Source of the DNA: Candidatus Dormiibacterota bacterium
GTDB lineage: Bacteria; Vulcanimicrobiota; Vulcanimicrobiia; Vulcanimicrobiales; Vulcanimicrobiaceae
Assembly (NCBI GenBank): GCA_035532835.1
Contig: DATKQG010000048.1
Location: 1-37,645, forward strand
Length of the DNA stretch: 37,645 nucleotides
Direction: 5' to 3'
Shown: in pieces, positions 1-8,370 of the stretch
Layout of the letters: every line of letters begins with the position of its first letter
How positions within the stretch are numbered: the first letter of the stretch is position 1
The notes under the pieces: model-generated
Told to the model about the DNA's origin: nothing
Database searches by the model: none
The model's input: the letters and a program-made list of their open reading frames with translations, nothing else
Position numbers and translations under genes: made by a program

Positions 1-258
1 AATATGATGGGCGGGACGATGGGCCAGATGATGGCGTACGGCGACGGCTATCAGACGATGATGGGCAATTCGTCGAATTGGTGGGGCGGCGGCAACGCGG
101 GGACGGCCTTCGTTCCTGCGCTGATGCGGCTCGACGCGATGCAGATATCGATGGCGACGCTTGGCCTGCAATCGAACGCGCAGAACCTCGGCGGAATGTA
201 TCGCACGATCATTGCGACGCGTACCTCCGAACTTTCGCGCCTTTCGAAGATGTTGTAA
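1..258 (+). CDS. 3' end of an unrecognised Met/Gly-rich protein (partial)
   Basis: The frame is open from the first base, so the window probably cuts the gene and the ATG at 4 need not be the real start. About 85 residues are visible. The first part is rich in Met, Gly, Asn and Trp (many MM pairs, WWGGG near residue 26). The last 45 residues look like one amphipathic helix that ends in TSELSRLSKML. Met-rich stretches occur in copper-handling exported proteins, but nothing here establishes that role. A hairpin that may end transcription lies 47 bases after the stop. I do not recognise the family. Confidence 0.5.
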   Translation, partial: NMMGGTMGQMMAYGDGYQTMMGNSSNWWGGGNAGTAFVPALMRLDAMQISMATLGLQSNAQNLGGMYRTIIATRTSELSRLSKML

Positions 259-305
259 CTTCGCTGATCCCTCTGCACCCATACCGATCGTAGCGTACGC
301 GTCAG

Positions 306-339
306 GTGGGGCCGTTCAAAGAGCGGCCTCACGTTGTTT
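306..339 (+). terminator. Candidate intrinsic terminator
   Basis: Arms at 306-317 and 321-332 pair over 12 positions, including two G-U pairs, around an AAA loop. GTTGTTT follows. The stem is good but the T-tract is interrupted, so termination is probable rather than certain. It would end the transcript of the partial gene at the window start. Confidence 0.45.
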
Positions 340-403
340 GCCGCGGTGCCCGGAAGCCGGCAATCCGGGGTCGAACGGGCAACTGTAGAGGGGGCTTATC
401 GCT

Positions 404-1123
404 TTGAGTACTTGGCTTTCGTCGTTCCTATTAGCCGGAATCACGCTGCTGCACGGTCAGCCTGCGGCAGCAACGTGCGCGAGCGATTATGGGATGCTCG
501 TGATCTATCAGGGCACGATTGGCGAACGGCCGGTTCGTGCGACGTTCGCGTTCGATGGCCCAAAAGTTAGCGGGCAAATAAGCGCGGGGCCCGAGTATGC
601 CGACGTTTCGTTGCGCGGGACGCAGCGCAACGGAGTGCTCGCGTTGAATGCGGCAGCGACGGATAGGCCGGCCCTGCGCGGCACGCTGAAAGGCTGCTCG
701 GCGATCAGCGGCACGTGGCTGGACCCGCGTACCGGCCAATCGCACCCCCTTCGCTTGCTGGAAGACGGCGAAATCGGCGGAACGCCGACGCATCGTTACG
801 ATGCGGCGGGCGCAACATCGGATCGCATTGTAGATATGAGCGTTCGCGCGTTTCGGCGTGCCGTGATCGCTCAGGACGCCCGCACGGCGTCGAATTTCAT
901 TGCGTACCCGCTACGCGTTAATTCCGGTTCGAAATCAAGGATGATCCCAAATCGAGCGACTCTGCTGGCGCAATACGATCGCATCTTCACCCCTGGCGTT
1001 CGCGCGGAAGTCGAACGCGCGGTGCCGGCCGATCTGTTTTCGCGCGATCAAGGCGTTATGTTAGGCGGCGGCATCGTGTGGTTCAACGAAAACGGTAAGG
1101 CCATCTCCATCAATCAGCCATAA
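404..1123 (+). CDS. Exported hypothetical protein with NTF2-like C-terminal half
   Basis: 239 residues from a TTG start at 404, chosen because an AGAGGGGG Shine-Dalgarno lies about 9 bases upstream. Residues 1-24 form a Sec signal peptide ending AAA. The middle (about 25-120) is rich in beta strands and has two cysteines (C25 and the one in LKGCS) that could form a disulfide. From about residue 140 the pattern (a helix with AFRRAVIAQDARTASNFIAY, then RVN, then a helix and GIVWFN near the end) resembles NTF2-like or SnoaL-type domains in exported bacterial hypothetical proteins. No catalytic residues can be assigned. It converges on the TauE gene, with 17 bases between stops. Confidence 0.75.
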   Translation: MSTWLSSFLLAGITLLHGQPAAATCASDYGMLVIYQGTIGERPVRATFAFDGPKVSGQISAGPEYADVSLRGTQRNGVLALNAAATDRPALRGTLKGCSAISGTWLDPRTGQSHPLRLLEDGEIGGTPTHRYDAAGATSDRIVDMSVRAFRRAVIAQDARTASNFIAYPLRVNSGSKSRMIPNRATLLAQYDRIFTPGVRAEVERAVPADLFSRDQGVMLGGGIVWFNENGKAISINQP

Positions 1124-1140
1124 GACCCGCCAGCGATCGG

Positions 1141-1893
1141 TTAGGCTCGGAAGAACAGCCCCAATGCCGATGCGAGCATGAAAGCGGCGAATATCAGGCG
1201 TAGCCCGCGCTCGGGAAGGCGCTTGGCGAGATTGACGCCCTGCGGAACGGAGTAAACGCCGCCGATCGCCAGCGCGATGCCGGTAATCCAATCGACGTCG
1301 TGAGCGGCAGCGAACGTCGCGATGCTCACCACCGTTCCCGGAGCGACCAGCGCGAGCCCCATGCCTTGCGCGGCCACTTGACTCAAACCGAAAAACGTGG
1401 ACATGACCGGTACGGCGAACACCGCGCCGCCGACGCTGAAGATGCCCGAGAGCGAACCGCCGATCGCGCCGACGATTGCGGCAAACGGCCACGGCAGCAC
1501 GCGCGGTTCGCCTTCGCGTTTTTTGTGCGCGAGCGCGCGATACGCCATTTGCGCGGCGATGGCAAGAATAAACACGCCAAACGCGATGCGTAGCGGTTTG
1601 CTGGGGAGCGTCGTTGCGATGCGCGCCGCCACAAATGTGAACGGCACGGCGGTAACGGCCAGCGTGATTGCCAGACGCAGATCCATACCGACCTTGCGGA
1701 TATAATGCCAGAGGCCAAGCAGCACGTTCGGCACGATCATCACGAGTGCCGTACCCTGCGCCGCCTGTTCGGAATAGCCGAAGAATAGCCCCAGCATCGG
1801 AATCGCGATCAATCCACCGCCAATGCCGAGCAGGCCACCCACATAGCCAAGGGCCACGCCCAACACCAGATAGATCCCAACGTGGAGCAACAT
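1141..1893 (-). CDS. TauE/SafE family sulfite/anion exporter
   Basis: About 250 residues and almost entirely hydrophobic: eight predicted membrane segments in two similar halves, the family architecture. The N-terminal half has GYVGGLLGIGGG close to the start and the second half repeats it as GSLSGIFSVGGA, the glycine-rich repeat that defines TauE/SafE (PF01925). Family members move sulfur-containing anions or organic acids; the substrate here is not known. Two ATGs are possible, at 1902 and 1893. Neither has a Shine-Dalgarno, and a perfect TATAAT at 1906-1901 overlaps the first, so I prefer 1893, where the transcript would be leaderless. It lies downstream of the efflux operon on the same strand but probably has its own promoter. 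Confidence 0.88.
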   Translation of the reverse strand: MLLHVGIYLVLGVALGYVGGLLGIGGGLIAIPMLGLFFGYSEQAAQGTALVMIVPNVLLGLWHYIRKVGMDLRLAITLAVTAVPFTFVAARIATTLPSKPLRIAFGVFILAIAAQMAYRALAHKKREGEPRVLPWPFAAIVGAIGGSLSGIFSVGGAVFAVPVMSTFFGLSQVAAQGMGLALVAPGTVVSIATFAAAHDVDWITGIALAIGGVYSVPQGVNLAKRLPERGLRLIFAAFMLASALGLFFRA

Positions 1894-1900
1894 GGGCGCC

Positions 1901-1906
1901 ATTATA
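1901..1906 (-). promoter_or_regulatory. -10 box TATAAT directly before the tauE start (leaderless candidate)
   Basis: The minus strand reads TATAAT at 1906-1901, followed by seven bases and then ATG at 1893. A transcript would therefore begin at or next to the start codon. No convincing -35 hexamer lies 16-18 bases upstream (GCTTCG or TGCTTC). A 7-base inverted repeat (AAGCAGC at 1914-1920, GCTGCTT at 1941-1947) lies over the -35 region and could be an operator. Confidence 0.5.
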
Positions 1907-1977
1907 CTGCGCCAAGCAGCCTTCGAAGCACGGAACAGTCGCTGCTTCCAGGCCCATGGCGGGGTGAGCCGCCGAGC

Positions 1978-2670
1978 TTAGAGGCGTGCCTCCGCAAATT
2001 CCGGGGCGCCAGCTACGCAGCCGTCGAGTAGCCCGATGGTGCGTTTTGCGTACTTGGCGAAGCGGCGATCGTGCGTGACCATGACGATGGTCGAACCGCT
2101 TTCGTGCAGTTCCGCCAGCAATTCCATCACGGCATCGCCGTGAGCGCTATCGAGATTGCCCGTGGGTTCGTCGGCAAGCAGCACCGACGGATTGCCCGCA
2201 AGCGCGCGAGCGACGGCGACGCGTTGCTGCTGTCCGCCCGAGAGCTGCGCCGGATAATGGCGTCCGCGATGCGCAATATCGACGCGATGCAGTACTTCGG
2301 CCACGCGACGTTTGCGTTCGCTCTTGGTTACGCCGCGGTAGATTAGCGGCAACTCGACGTTTTCTTCAACGCTTAGATCGCCGATGAGGTTGAAGTTTTG
2401 AAAGATAAAACCGATCTCACGGTTGCGAATGCCGGCGCGATCGGTGGTTGAGAGCGTTTCAACCGCGTTGCCGTTGAGCATATACGAGCCGCTCGTCGGC
2501 GCGTCGAGCAGCCCGATGATCGAGAGGAGGGTCGACTTCCCGCAGCCGGACGGTCCTTCGATCGAAACATAGTCGCCGCGATCGATCGATAGGGTGATGT
2601 CGCGCAGAGCCCGTGTCTCCACTTCATCGGTAGAGTAGTTCTTGGAGACGGCGTGAAGTTCTAGGAGCAT
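1978..2670 (-). CDS. MacB/LolD-type ABC transporter ATP-binding protein
   Basis: 230 residues, the full length of a stand-alone ABC ATPase. Visible motifs are Walker A GPSGCGKST (39-47), Q-loop Q91 in FIFQNFNL, signature LSGGQQQR (143-150), Walker B VLLADEPTGNLD (163-174) and switch His200 in IVMVTHD. The FQNFNL and EPTGNLD context is typical of the MacB/LolD/FtsE branch that powers FtsX-fold permeases by mechanotransmission. It is the last gene of the PadR / permease / HlyD / ATPase operon and begins 14 bases after the adaptor stop. It should energise the 860-residue permease encoded two genes upstream, at the inner membrane. Confidence 0.95.
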   Translation of the reverse strand: MLLELHAVSKNYSTDEVETRALRDITLSIDRGDYVSIEGPSGCGKSTLLSIIGLLDAPTSGSYMLNGNAVETLSTTDRAGIRNREIGFIFQNFNLIGDLSVEENVELPLIYRGVTKSERKRRVAEVLHRVDIAHRGRHYPAQLSGGQQQRVAVARALAGNPSVLLADEPTGNLDSAHGDAVMELLAELHESGSTIVMVTHDRRFAKYAKRTIGLLDGCVAGAPEFAEARL

Positions 2671-2684
2671 CGTTTTCCCTTTCG

Positions 2685-3962
2685 TTAGTGCAAGCGGAGC
2701 GTCGAAATGCCGTTGTACGCTGAGGTATCCGAGACGATGACGGCGTCGCCCGCAGCGAGGCCGGAGAGTACTTCGATGCGATCTGCCGAGCCGGGGCCTA
2801 GGCGCACGTGCGCGAGCCGCGCGATGTTGCCATGCGGATCGAGGCGATAGAGTTCGGCATCGGTGTTGTCGGCGGCCCCGGCCGGGCGAGCGATGGAGAG
2901 CACACCGCGCAATGTTTGCAGATCGATCGTACCATCGACGGTAAGATCGGGGCGTGCCCCGGGCGGAAGTGCTTGGGTGAGCGCCACGTCGACATTGACC
3001 GTCCCGTTTTGCGCCGCCGGAGCGATACGCGCAACACGTCCGTTGGCGATGCCGTTTCCGGTGTCGATGCGCGTCGGCATGCCTATCGCCATATCGTGCA
3101 CCTGGCCTTCGGCGACTTGCAGCACCGCTTTGAGGTGTTGCTGATCGGCAATGCGTGCAAGCTCCGTCCCCGATTCCACCCGGGCTCCGGGATCGACCGC
3201 AACCGATTGTACGATGCCGGACGACCGTGCGCGAACGACGAGCGCAGCGACCTCAGCCTGTTTCGCCTGGAGCTGCGCTGCGGCCTGATCGACTTGCGCC
3301 TTAGCGGCAGCGATCTGCGCCGCCGATTCGGCCGCTCCGACGCCGATCTGCGAACGTGCCACCCGCACCTGAGCGGCAGATTGCGTCACCTTGATTGCTG
3401 CGATCTGATAGGTCTGAGCGGCAACGTACCCGCTATGCAGGAGCGATCGAAGGCTCGTGAGATCGATCGCGTCTACGTCGGCTTGTGCGCGCGCGGTGGC
3501 GTATGCCGATTGCTGTGCGAGCGCGGCGGCTTGCGCCTGCGCCTGCGCGCTGCGCAGTTGAGCGCGCGCAACGTCAAGCGCGGATGAGGCACTTACGACC
3601 GCAGCATCGAGATCGGGATTGCTCATGCGCGCGATCGGCGTTCCGCCGAATACCGCGGCTCCAGGCTTGACGAATACGGCATCGATAATGCCGGGCTGGA
3701 CGGCGGCGACGACGTGCACTTCCTGCGGCTGCAGCGTTCCGGCCGCAGAGACCGAACGCTCGAGCGTTCCTCGGCGAACCACGCTCGTGACGAGCGCCGC
3801 GCGATCGACGGTGACACCACCATCGCTACGGGCGAGAGAGAACACGGCAAACGCGCACGCAACCACGAGCAGCGCTATCGCGGCGGGGACAAGGACACGT
3901 CTGGATAAGCGCCTCCGAGGCGTGCGAGCGACGTCCATACCGCCGATCGCTTGTGGCCTCAT
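2685..3962 (-). CDS. HlyD/MacA-type periplasmic adaptor (membrane fusion protein)
   Basis: 425 residues. One membrane anchor at about 23-44, then a beta-barrel/lipoyl segment (LVTSVVRRGTLERSVSAAGTL, QPGIIDAVFVKPGAAV), a long Ala/Gln-rich coiled-coil hairpin (about 120-230), the returning lipoyl half (VVRARSSGIVQSVAVDPGARVESGTELARI) and a C-terminal membrane-proximal barrel. This is the MacA domain order. It should link the inner-membrane permease to an outer-membrane TolC-type channel, but no such channel is encoded here. Its ATG overlaps the permease stop as ATGA, so translation is probably coupled. The coiled coil is unusually Ala-rich, which fits the GC-rich genome. Confidence 0.92.
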   Translation of the reverse strand: MRPQAIGGMDVARTPRRRLSRRVLVPAAIALLVVACAFAVFSLARSDGGVTVDRAALVTSVVRRGTLERSVSAAGTLQPQEVHVVAAVQPGIIDAVFVKPGAAVFGGTPIARMSNPDLDAAVVSASSALDVARAQLRSAQAQAQAAALAQQSAYATARAQADVDAIDLTSLRSLLHSGYVAAQTYQIAAIKVTQSAAQVRVARSQIGVGAAESAAQIAAAKAQVDQAAAQLQAKQAEVAALVVRARSSGIVQSVAVDPGARVESGTELARIADQQHLKAVLQVAEGQVHDMAIGMPTRIDTGNGIANGRVARIAPAAQNGTVNVDVALTQALPPGARPDLTVDGTIDLQTLRGVLSIARPAGAADNTDAELYRLDPHGNIARLAHVRLGPGSADRIEVLSGLAAGDAVIVSDTSAYNGISTLRLH

Positions 3963-6541
3963 TCGTATCGCAACGCTTCGGCGGGTTGCACGCGCGTTGC
4001 CCTCATGGCCGGCTGCAACGACGCGAGCGCGGTGCAGAGAAAGACGAGTACGACAACGGTCGCAAAGGTCGCTGGATCGAAGGGGGATATGCTGCCGAGT
4101 TGCGAGGCGATCGCGCGCGCGGCTATCGCTGCCAGCACCAGGCCTAACGCTACGCCCGTCGCCGTGGTCACGAACGCGCGACGAAGGACATCAATCACGA
4201 TATCACGCGCCGTCGCTCCGAGCGCAGTGCGAACGCCGAATTCCCGCACGCGCTGCGTCACCGAGAACGAGACGACGCCGAAGATGCCGGAGAGCGCGAG
4301 CAGCAACGCAATAAGCGCGAGCAGACCGAGCAGAATCGCCGCGAAGCGGGCTTGCGCCGTTGCGATCGCAACGAGCTGCGGCATCGTATACGTGGCAGGT
4401 GGCTGCACCAACGGCATCGTGCGGGCGAACGCACCCTGCACCTCGCGCCCCGCTACCGCGACATCGACACGCGGTGCGTAGACGACGGAGCTAAGGTACG
4501 GCGGTGAGGCCTGCGCTGCCGGCGTATACACCTCTGGTTCGGGCGCGCTCGTAAGGCTGTCGCGCTCGTTCGCGACGACGCCGACGATGGCCGCCCACGC
4601 TCCCGCGGAACCCGGACCCTGGAGGCGAATACGCGCCTGCAGCGAGTCGGTTCCCTTCAAGATGCGTGCCACGAAGGCTTGGTTCACTATGGCGACCGGC
4701 GCGGAACCCGTCGCGTCGCTAGCGGTGAAGGCCCTTCCGCGCACGAGCGGTATGCCGAGAGCGCGGAAGTACTCGGGACTTACATCGTTGGTCCAGGCGA
4801 AGGGCGCGCCTCCGTTCGGATACGTGCGGCCGAACACGTCTATCGAGCCCCCGATCCGCGTATCACCGAGGGGGTAGCTCAATGCCAGCGATGCGGCCTC
4901 AACGCCCGGCAACACGCGAAGACGCCGCAACAATGCGCGTTGCATCGTCGCGCGCGCTGCGGGCGAACCGTACTGCTGCGGTACGGCGACGCTCTCCGTG
5001 ACGACCACGCCTTCCGGACGAATGCCGAGCGGCGTATGCACCAGAGCAACGAAGCCGCGAAGCATCAGGCCGGAGACGATGACGAGCGAGAGCGCGAGCG
5101 CGACCTCGAGGACGACGAGCACGGCTCGCATGCGGTGCCTGCGCGATCCGTCGCCGCCGCGGCCCGCGGACTTTAACACCGAATGCAGATCGTTTGCGCG
5201 CAGCGAGAGCAGTGGCGAGAGGCCGGCGAGGAAGGTCGCTATGATGACGGCGCCCATCGCGTACAACAGACTCACGGCATCGATCCGCACCGACGATGCG
5301 CGCGGCAGGGCGGTGGACATCAGGCCGCTCAGCACGTGGAGCGCGGCGAAAGCAAGGACGATGCCGATAATCGCACCGATAAACGCGAGCACGCCCGTCT
5401 CTATGAAGAGTTGCCCTGCGATCGCCCGTGACGACGCCCCAAGCGCGCGACGAATTGCGAGTTCACGATCGCGCGACGACCAGCGCGCCGCAAGCATATT
5501 ACCGATATTCGCACACGCGATCAGGAGCACGCCGACGACGGCTGCAAAAATGATCCATAGCGACGAAGCGGCACTTCCAAGCACCGTGCCGACAAACGAG
5601 ACCAGCGAGAAGGTCCAGTGCGCGTCGGTATCGGGATAGAGGCGTTGCAGCCGGTTAGAAATAAGTTTAAACTCGGCGTTGGCGTTGGCAAGCGAAACGC
5701 CGGGCGAGAGCCGTGCTACGGCTCCAAGAAAGCGCGCGCCGCGGCTACGCGCGGTGCCCGTTTCCGGCAACGCTTTAAGGAAATCCCCGTGACCGATCGA
5801 CCCCTGCGATGGGTCGGCAAGCGTTTGATTCCGACGCAAGATGCCAACGATGCGAAATGACTGGCCGTCGAGCGAGAGCGTGCTCCCTAGCGTGCTCGGG
5901 CGTAGAGCGAAGTATTTCTGCCATATCTGGTATGAGATGACGATATTATGCACGCCTGGACGGCCGTCGGAGGGTTCGAGCGCCCGGCCGAGTTCCGGCT
6001 TAATGCCCAGAATCGTTGAGTATTCGGGCATAACGTCGAGCCCGTAGAGCGAGACGGGGCGCCCGCCGACGAGCAGCGTGCCTTGATCGTCACTGACGGC
6101 GGCAATCGCAGCGATGGTGTGCGTCTGCGTGCGCAGATCGGATGCGTCGGTTACCGATATTGCCGGAAACGTGTGGCCGCGCGGGTCGTGCGCCTGCACG
6201 ATGACCAGGCCCGACGCGTTCGGAAACGGGAGCGGCCGAAGCACGACACCGTTGAGCACGCTGAAGACCGCGACGTTTGCGCCGATTCCCAGCGCGAACG
6301 TTAGGATGACGATCGCAACGAAAAGGGGCGCTGCTCGCAATCGACGCAGCGCGTAAGACGCATTACGGAGAAAACCCTCGAAGCGCATGGCGATTCCACC
6401 TCTAAGCAGATCGAAGAGCAAAGCGGCCGGATGGGCCCCATCATGGGCGATGTCCGCCAGGATTTGGTCGGCGTAATGCGCGCGAAAGTCGCTCGGATAG
6501 GCGTAGAGCGCGGCGCGTGCCAGCACCCCGAGCGCGTTCAC
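3959..6541 (-). CDS. ADOP-family FtsX-like ABC permease (duplicated MacB permease)
   Basis: 860 residues. An N-terminal cytosolic prefix (about 1-55, with YPSDFRAHYADQIL) is characteristic of the acidobacterial duplicated orphan permease (ADOP) family. Two MacB_PCD/FtsX units follow: TM1 at about 72-95 (FALGIGANVAVFSVLNG), a periplasmic domain, three membrane segments around 330-440 (GSAASSLWIIFAAVVGVLLIA), a second TM at about 470-495, a second periplasmic domain, and a final FtsX segment with FGVRTALGATARDI. Most ADOP genes lack partner genes; this one sits with its own ATPase and adaptor. It overlaps padR upstream and hlyD downstream by 4 bases each. Substrate unknown; macrolide-type drugs, lipids or peptides are all possible for the family. 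Confidence 0.92.
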   Translation of the reverse strand: MNALGVLARAALYAYPSDFRAHYADQILADIAHDGAHPAALLFDLLRGGIAMRFEGFLRNASYALRRLRAAPLFVAIVILTFALGIGANVAVFSVLNGVVLRPLPFPNASGLVIVQAHDPRGHTFPAISVTDASDLRTQTHTIAAIAAVSDDQGTLLVGGRPVSLYGLDVMPEYSTILGIKPELGRALEPSDGRPGVHNIVISYQIWQKYFALRPSTLGSTLSLDGQSFRIVGILRRNQTLADPSQGSIGHGDFLKALPETGTARSRGARFLGAVARLSPGVSLANANAEFKLISNRLQRLYPDTDAHWTFSLVSFVGTVLGSAASSLWIIFAAVVGVLLIACANIGNMLAARWSSRDRELAIRRALGASSRAIAGQLFIETGVLAFIGAIIGIVLAFAALHVLSGLMSTALPRASSVRIDAVSLLYAMGAVIIATFLAGLSPLLSLRANDLHSVLKSAGRGGDGSRRHRMRAVLVVLEVALALSLVIVSGLMLRGFVALVHTPLGIRPEGVVVTESVAVPQQYGSPAARATMQRALLRRLRVLPGVEAASLALSYPLGDTRIGGSIDVFGRTYPNGGAPFAWTNDVSPEYFRALGIPLVRGRAFTASDATGSAPVAIVNQAFVARILKGTDSLQARIRLQGPGSAGAWAAIVGVVANERDSLTSAPEPEVYTPAAQASPPYLSSVVYAPRVDVAVAGREVQGAFARTMPLVQPPATYTMPQLVAIATAQARFAAILLGLLALIALLLALSGIFGVVSFSVTQRVREFGVRTALGATARDIVIDVLRRAFVTTATGVALGLVLAAIAARAIASQLGSISPFDPATFATVVVLVFLCTALASLQPAMRATRVQPAEALRYE

Positions 6542-6885
6542 GCTCGCGACCCTGCCGGCAGCAGATGAAACGAACGCGCGACGCGAACGAGCGCGTCCAG
6601 CCGACGCGCTTCCGCCTGCGCGATGCGCTTGCCAAATGCCGAGAGGCGATATCGACGGCGACGTGGATCTTCCGCATCTTCCGGAAGCTCGACGATCCAG
6701 CCGTCGACGAGCAGTTGGCGGATGAGGGGATAGAGCGTGCCGGGCGTCAGGCGCACCGCGCCATCGGTGATCGCTTCAATCGCCTTCGAAATCGCGTAGC
6801 CGTGACGGTCTTCTTCCGCGAGACAGAGCAGCACGTAAAACGTTCGCGGGTTAAGCGGAAGCAGCACGTCTATCTCGTTAGGCAT
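6538..6885 (-). CDS. PadR-family transcriptional regulator
   Basis: 115 residues, the usual size of a short (subfamily 2) PadR protein. The winged helix is clear: HGYAISKAIEAI (about 28-39), the recognition region LTPGTLYPLIRQLL, the wing with RRRRYRLSAFGK, and a C-terminal dimerisation helix. The ATG at 6885 has GGGGAGG 5 bases upstream. Genes of this type usually repress the adjacent transporter operon and themselves, with release by a small ligand. Here padR is the first gene of the operon and overlaps the permease start by 4 bases. A strong promoter containing an inverted repeat lies directly upstream, consistent with autoregulation. Confidence 0.94.
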   Translation of the reverse strand: MPNEIDVLLPLNPRTFYVLLCLAEEDRHGYAISKAIEAITDGAVRLTPGTLYPLIRQLLVDGWIVELPEDAEDPRRRRYRLSAFGKRIAQAEARRLDALVRVARSFHLLPAGSRA

Positions 6886-6923
6886 CCAGCCTCCCCAAAT
6901 CGAGCAAGCATCTATCGTTGACC

Positions 6924-6953
6924 AATATATCGAATATGGATATACTATGTCAA
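6924..6953 (-). promoter_or_regulatory. Sigma70-type promoter of the padR efflux operon
   Basis: On the minus strand: TTGACA at 6953-6948, an 18-base spacer and TATATT at 6929-6924. The predicted start is near 6917, leaving a leader of about 30 bases that contains the GGGGAGG ribosome site. It is the best promoter match in the window. Confidence 0.75.
6926..6944. promoter_or_regulatory. Inverted repeat, candidate PadR operator
   Basis: TATATC at 6926-6931 and GATATA at 6939-6944 are perfect inverted arms separated by 7 bases. The repeat lies between the -35 and -10 elements and overlaps the -10, a position where a bound dimer would block RNA polymerase. AT-rich inverted repeats of about this size are known PadR sites; binding here is inferred. 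Confidence 0.55.
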
Positions 6954-6983
6954 GCTTGCACTTACGTTGAGGTGGGAGCCAGC

Positions 6984-7715
6984 CTACTTTATGCCGAGTT
7001 TTGCGAGTTCGATGACGATGGGGTCTTCACCTGAATTGTAGCCGGAGACATCGGCACGCACGATGTCGCTTGAGTCGACGACGTACAAGTGCGGCAGCGT
7101 CACCGTCGCCGCCGGCATGTTCGCAACATTCACGGGCGCAAGTACCGGCGCAGTAAACGATACGCCGCGTGCAGTAGCGTAGGCGGTGCACGCAGATGCA
7201 CTCGCGCTCGCGCAGTAGGTTCCGATGTCTTTTAATTTCGCGATGGTCGCCGGGTCGATCCCCGATTTTGCCATTTGAGGTAGCAGTTGCAGCAACGCCT
7301 TGGGCGGTACGCCTGCTAGGTGAATCGAGTCTTCCGGTACCGATGCGTTCGGATCCACCGGCGGCGGTGCGTCGGTGTTAGGATGCGATTGAACGACGGG
7401 AAACGGAATGTGATACTTCGCCACAACGGCGTCGCCGGCGCTCGGGTTATCCAAATAATCGACACCGAGGAAATCGGCCCGGTCCTTGAACCGCGCATAA
7501 TCCTGAATGACGCGCGGCATCTCGTCCAAACACCCGACGCACCACGAGGCGAAGGCTACGATAACGAGCGGGCGAGAATGAACCGCGATTGGCGCTTTCG
7601 TGCCGACCGCCAACTGCACGGGATCGAACGAAGCGCTCGGCGTTGCTGCCAAGAGGGCAAATGCCGCGACGGCGGCGACCACACCATGTCGTACCATAGG
7701 GCGAACCGTTGTCAC
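6984..7715 (-). CDS. Exported TlpA-like thioredoxin-fold protein with CVGC motif
   Basis: 243 residues from a GTG start, with a signal peptide or anchor at about 8-28. The thioredoxin core is shown by VIVAFASWCVGCLDEMP, with the redox pair at C59 and C62, and by the cis-proline strand LPHLYVVD near residue 208. Between them the family core is interrupted by about 100 extra residues, including a Pro/Asp-rich loop and a helical part with two more cysteines. TlpA/ResA-like proteins reduce disulfides in the periplasm, often of apocytochromes c or copper centres. That would suit the cytochrome protein encoded just across the divergent gap, but the link is inferred from position only. Confidence 0.82.
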   Translation of the reverse strand: MTTVRPMVRHGVVAAVAAFALLAATPSASFDPVQLAVGTKAPIAVHSRPLVIVAFASWCVGCLDEMPRVIQDYARFKDRADFLGVDYLDNPSAGDAVVAKYHIPFPVVQSHPNTDAPPPVDPNASVPEDSIHLAGVPPKALLQLLPQMAKSGIDPATIAKLKDIGTYCASASASACTAYATARGVSFTAPVLAPVNVANMPAATVTLPHLYVVDSSDIVRADVSGYNSGEDPIVIELAKLGIK

Positions 7716-7776
7716 TCGGTGTGCGCGGCTCCTGGCATAGCGGGGGCAGTGCCGCGCGCCGCGAACCTCTCAGGCT

Positions 7777-8325
7777 GTGAAAGCGCCGCGACTTCCCGTT
7801 TGGGCTGTAGCCGCCGTCCCGACCGCACTGGTTGGGCACGGTTTGGCGTATATGCTCGCGGGCCGAACGATGGCCGACGGCCACCACGCGTGGTTCGCAC
7901 CCACCTTCGAGATCTCGGGGGCCGTACTCATCGCCCTCTGCCTCGCGCTTGCCGGGAGCGCGCTCATGCGTGCCCGGGTGATGGCCCGGGTTGGGGTAGA
8001 GCGCTCGCTCACGGCGCTATGGCCGCGCCTCGCCGTCGCGCAGTTCGTGCTGTTCGCCGGCATGGAGCGCGCCGAAGGCACGCACGCAACGCTGCTCGGC
8101 TACGCGGTACAGATTGCCGTCGCGCTCGTCGCGGCGGTCGTACTCTCACTCTTCGCCCGGCTCCTCGCACGCTGCATCGATAGCGCGCACGAAGCCGGCC
8201 GCTACCTCGAACGGCTCTTCGCGGAAGTCGCTACGATCATTCCCCGTCGGTCCGTGTGGTGCCCCAGCACGCTTGCCGTACAGATCGGCTCCCACCGCTT
8301 CGTTCGCCCGCCTCCGCATTCGTAG
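7777..8325 (+). CDS. Small multi-pass membrane protein of unknown function
   Basis: 182 residues from a GTG start with only a weak CAGG ribosome site. Four hydrophobic segments are visible at about 8-28, 42-62, 82-96 and 103-128, then a soluble tail with Arg, Trp and Cys. HG in the first segment and HHAW in the first loop are possible metal or haem ligands. It is divergent from the TlpA-like gene and 45 bases upstream of the porin-cytochrome gene in the same direction, so it may serve that protein. I do not recognise the family. Confidence 0.7.
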   Translation: MKAPRLPVWAVAAVPTALVGHGLAYMLAGRTMADGHHAWFAPTFEISGAVLIALCLALAGSALMRARVMARVGVERSLTALWPRLAVAQFVLFAGMERAEGTHATLLGYAVQIAVALVAAVVLSLFARLLARCIDSAHEAGRYLERLFAEVATIIPRRSVWCPSTLAVQIGSHRFVRPPPHS

Positions 8326-8370
8326 TCAGCCCTCTCCGTTTTCGACTACGCTTTCCAGGAGGTCCACTAG

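Noticed and set aside
1061-1957. 298-codon minus-strand frame over the TauE gene
   Set aside because: Arg-rich shadow of the clearly membrane-spanning TauE frame.
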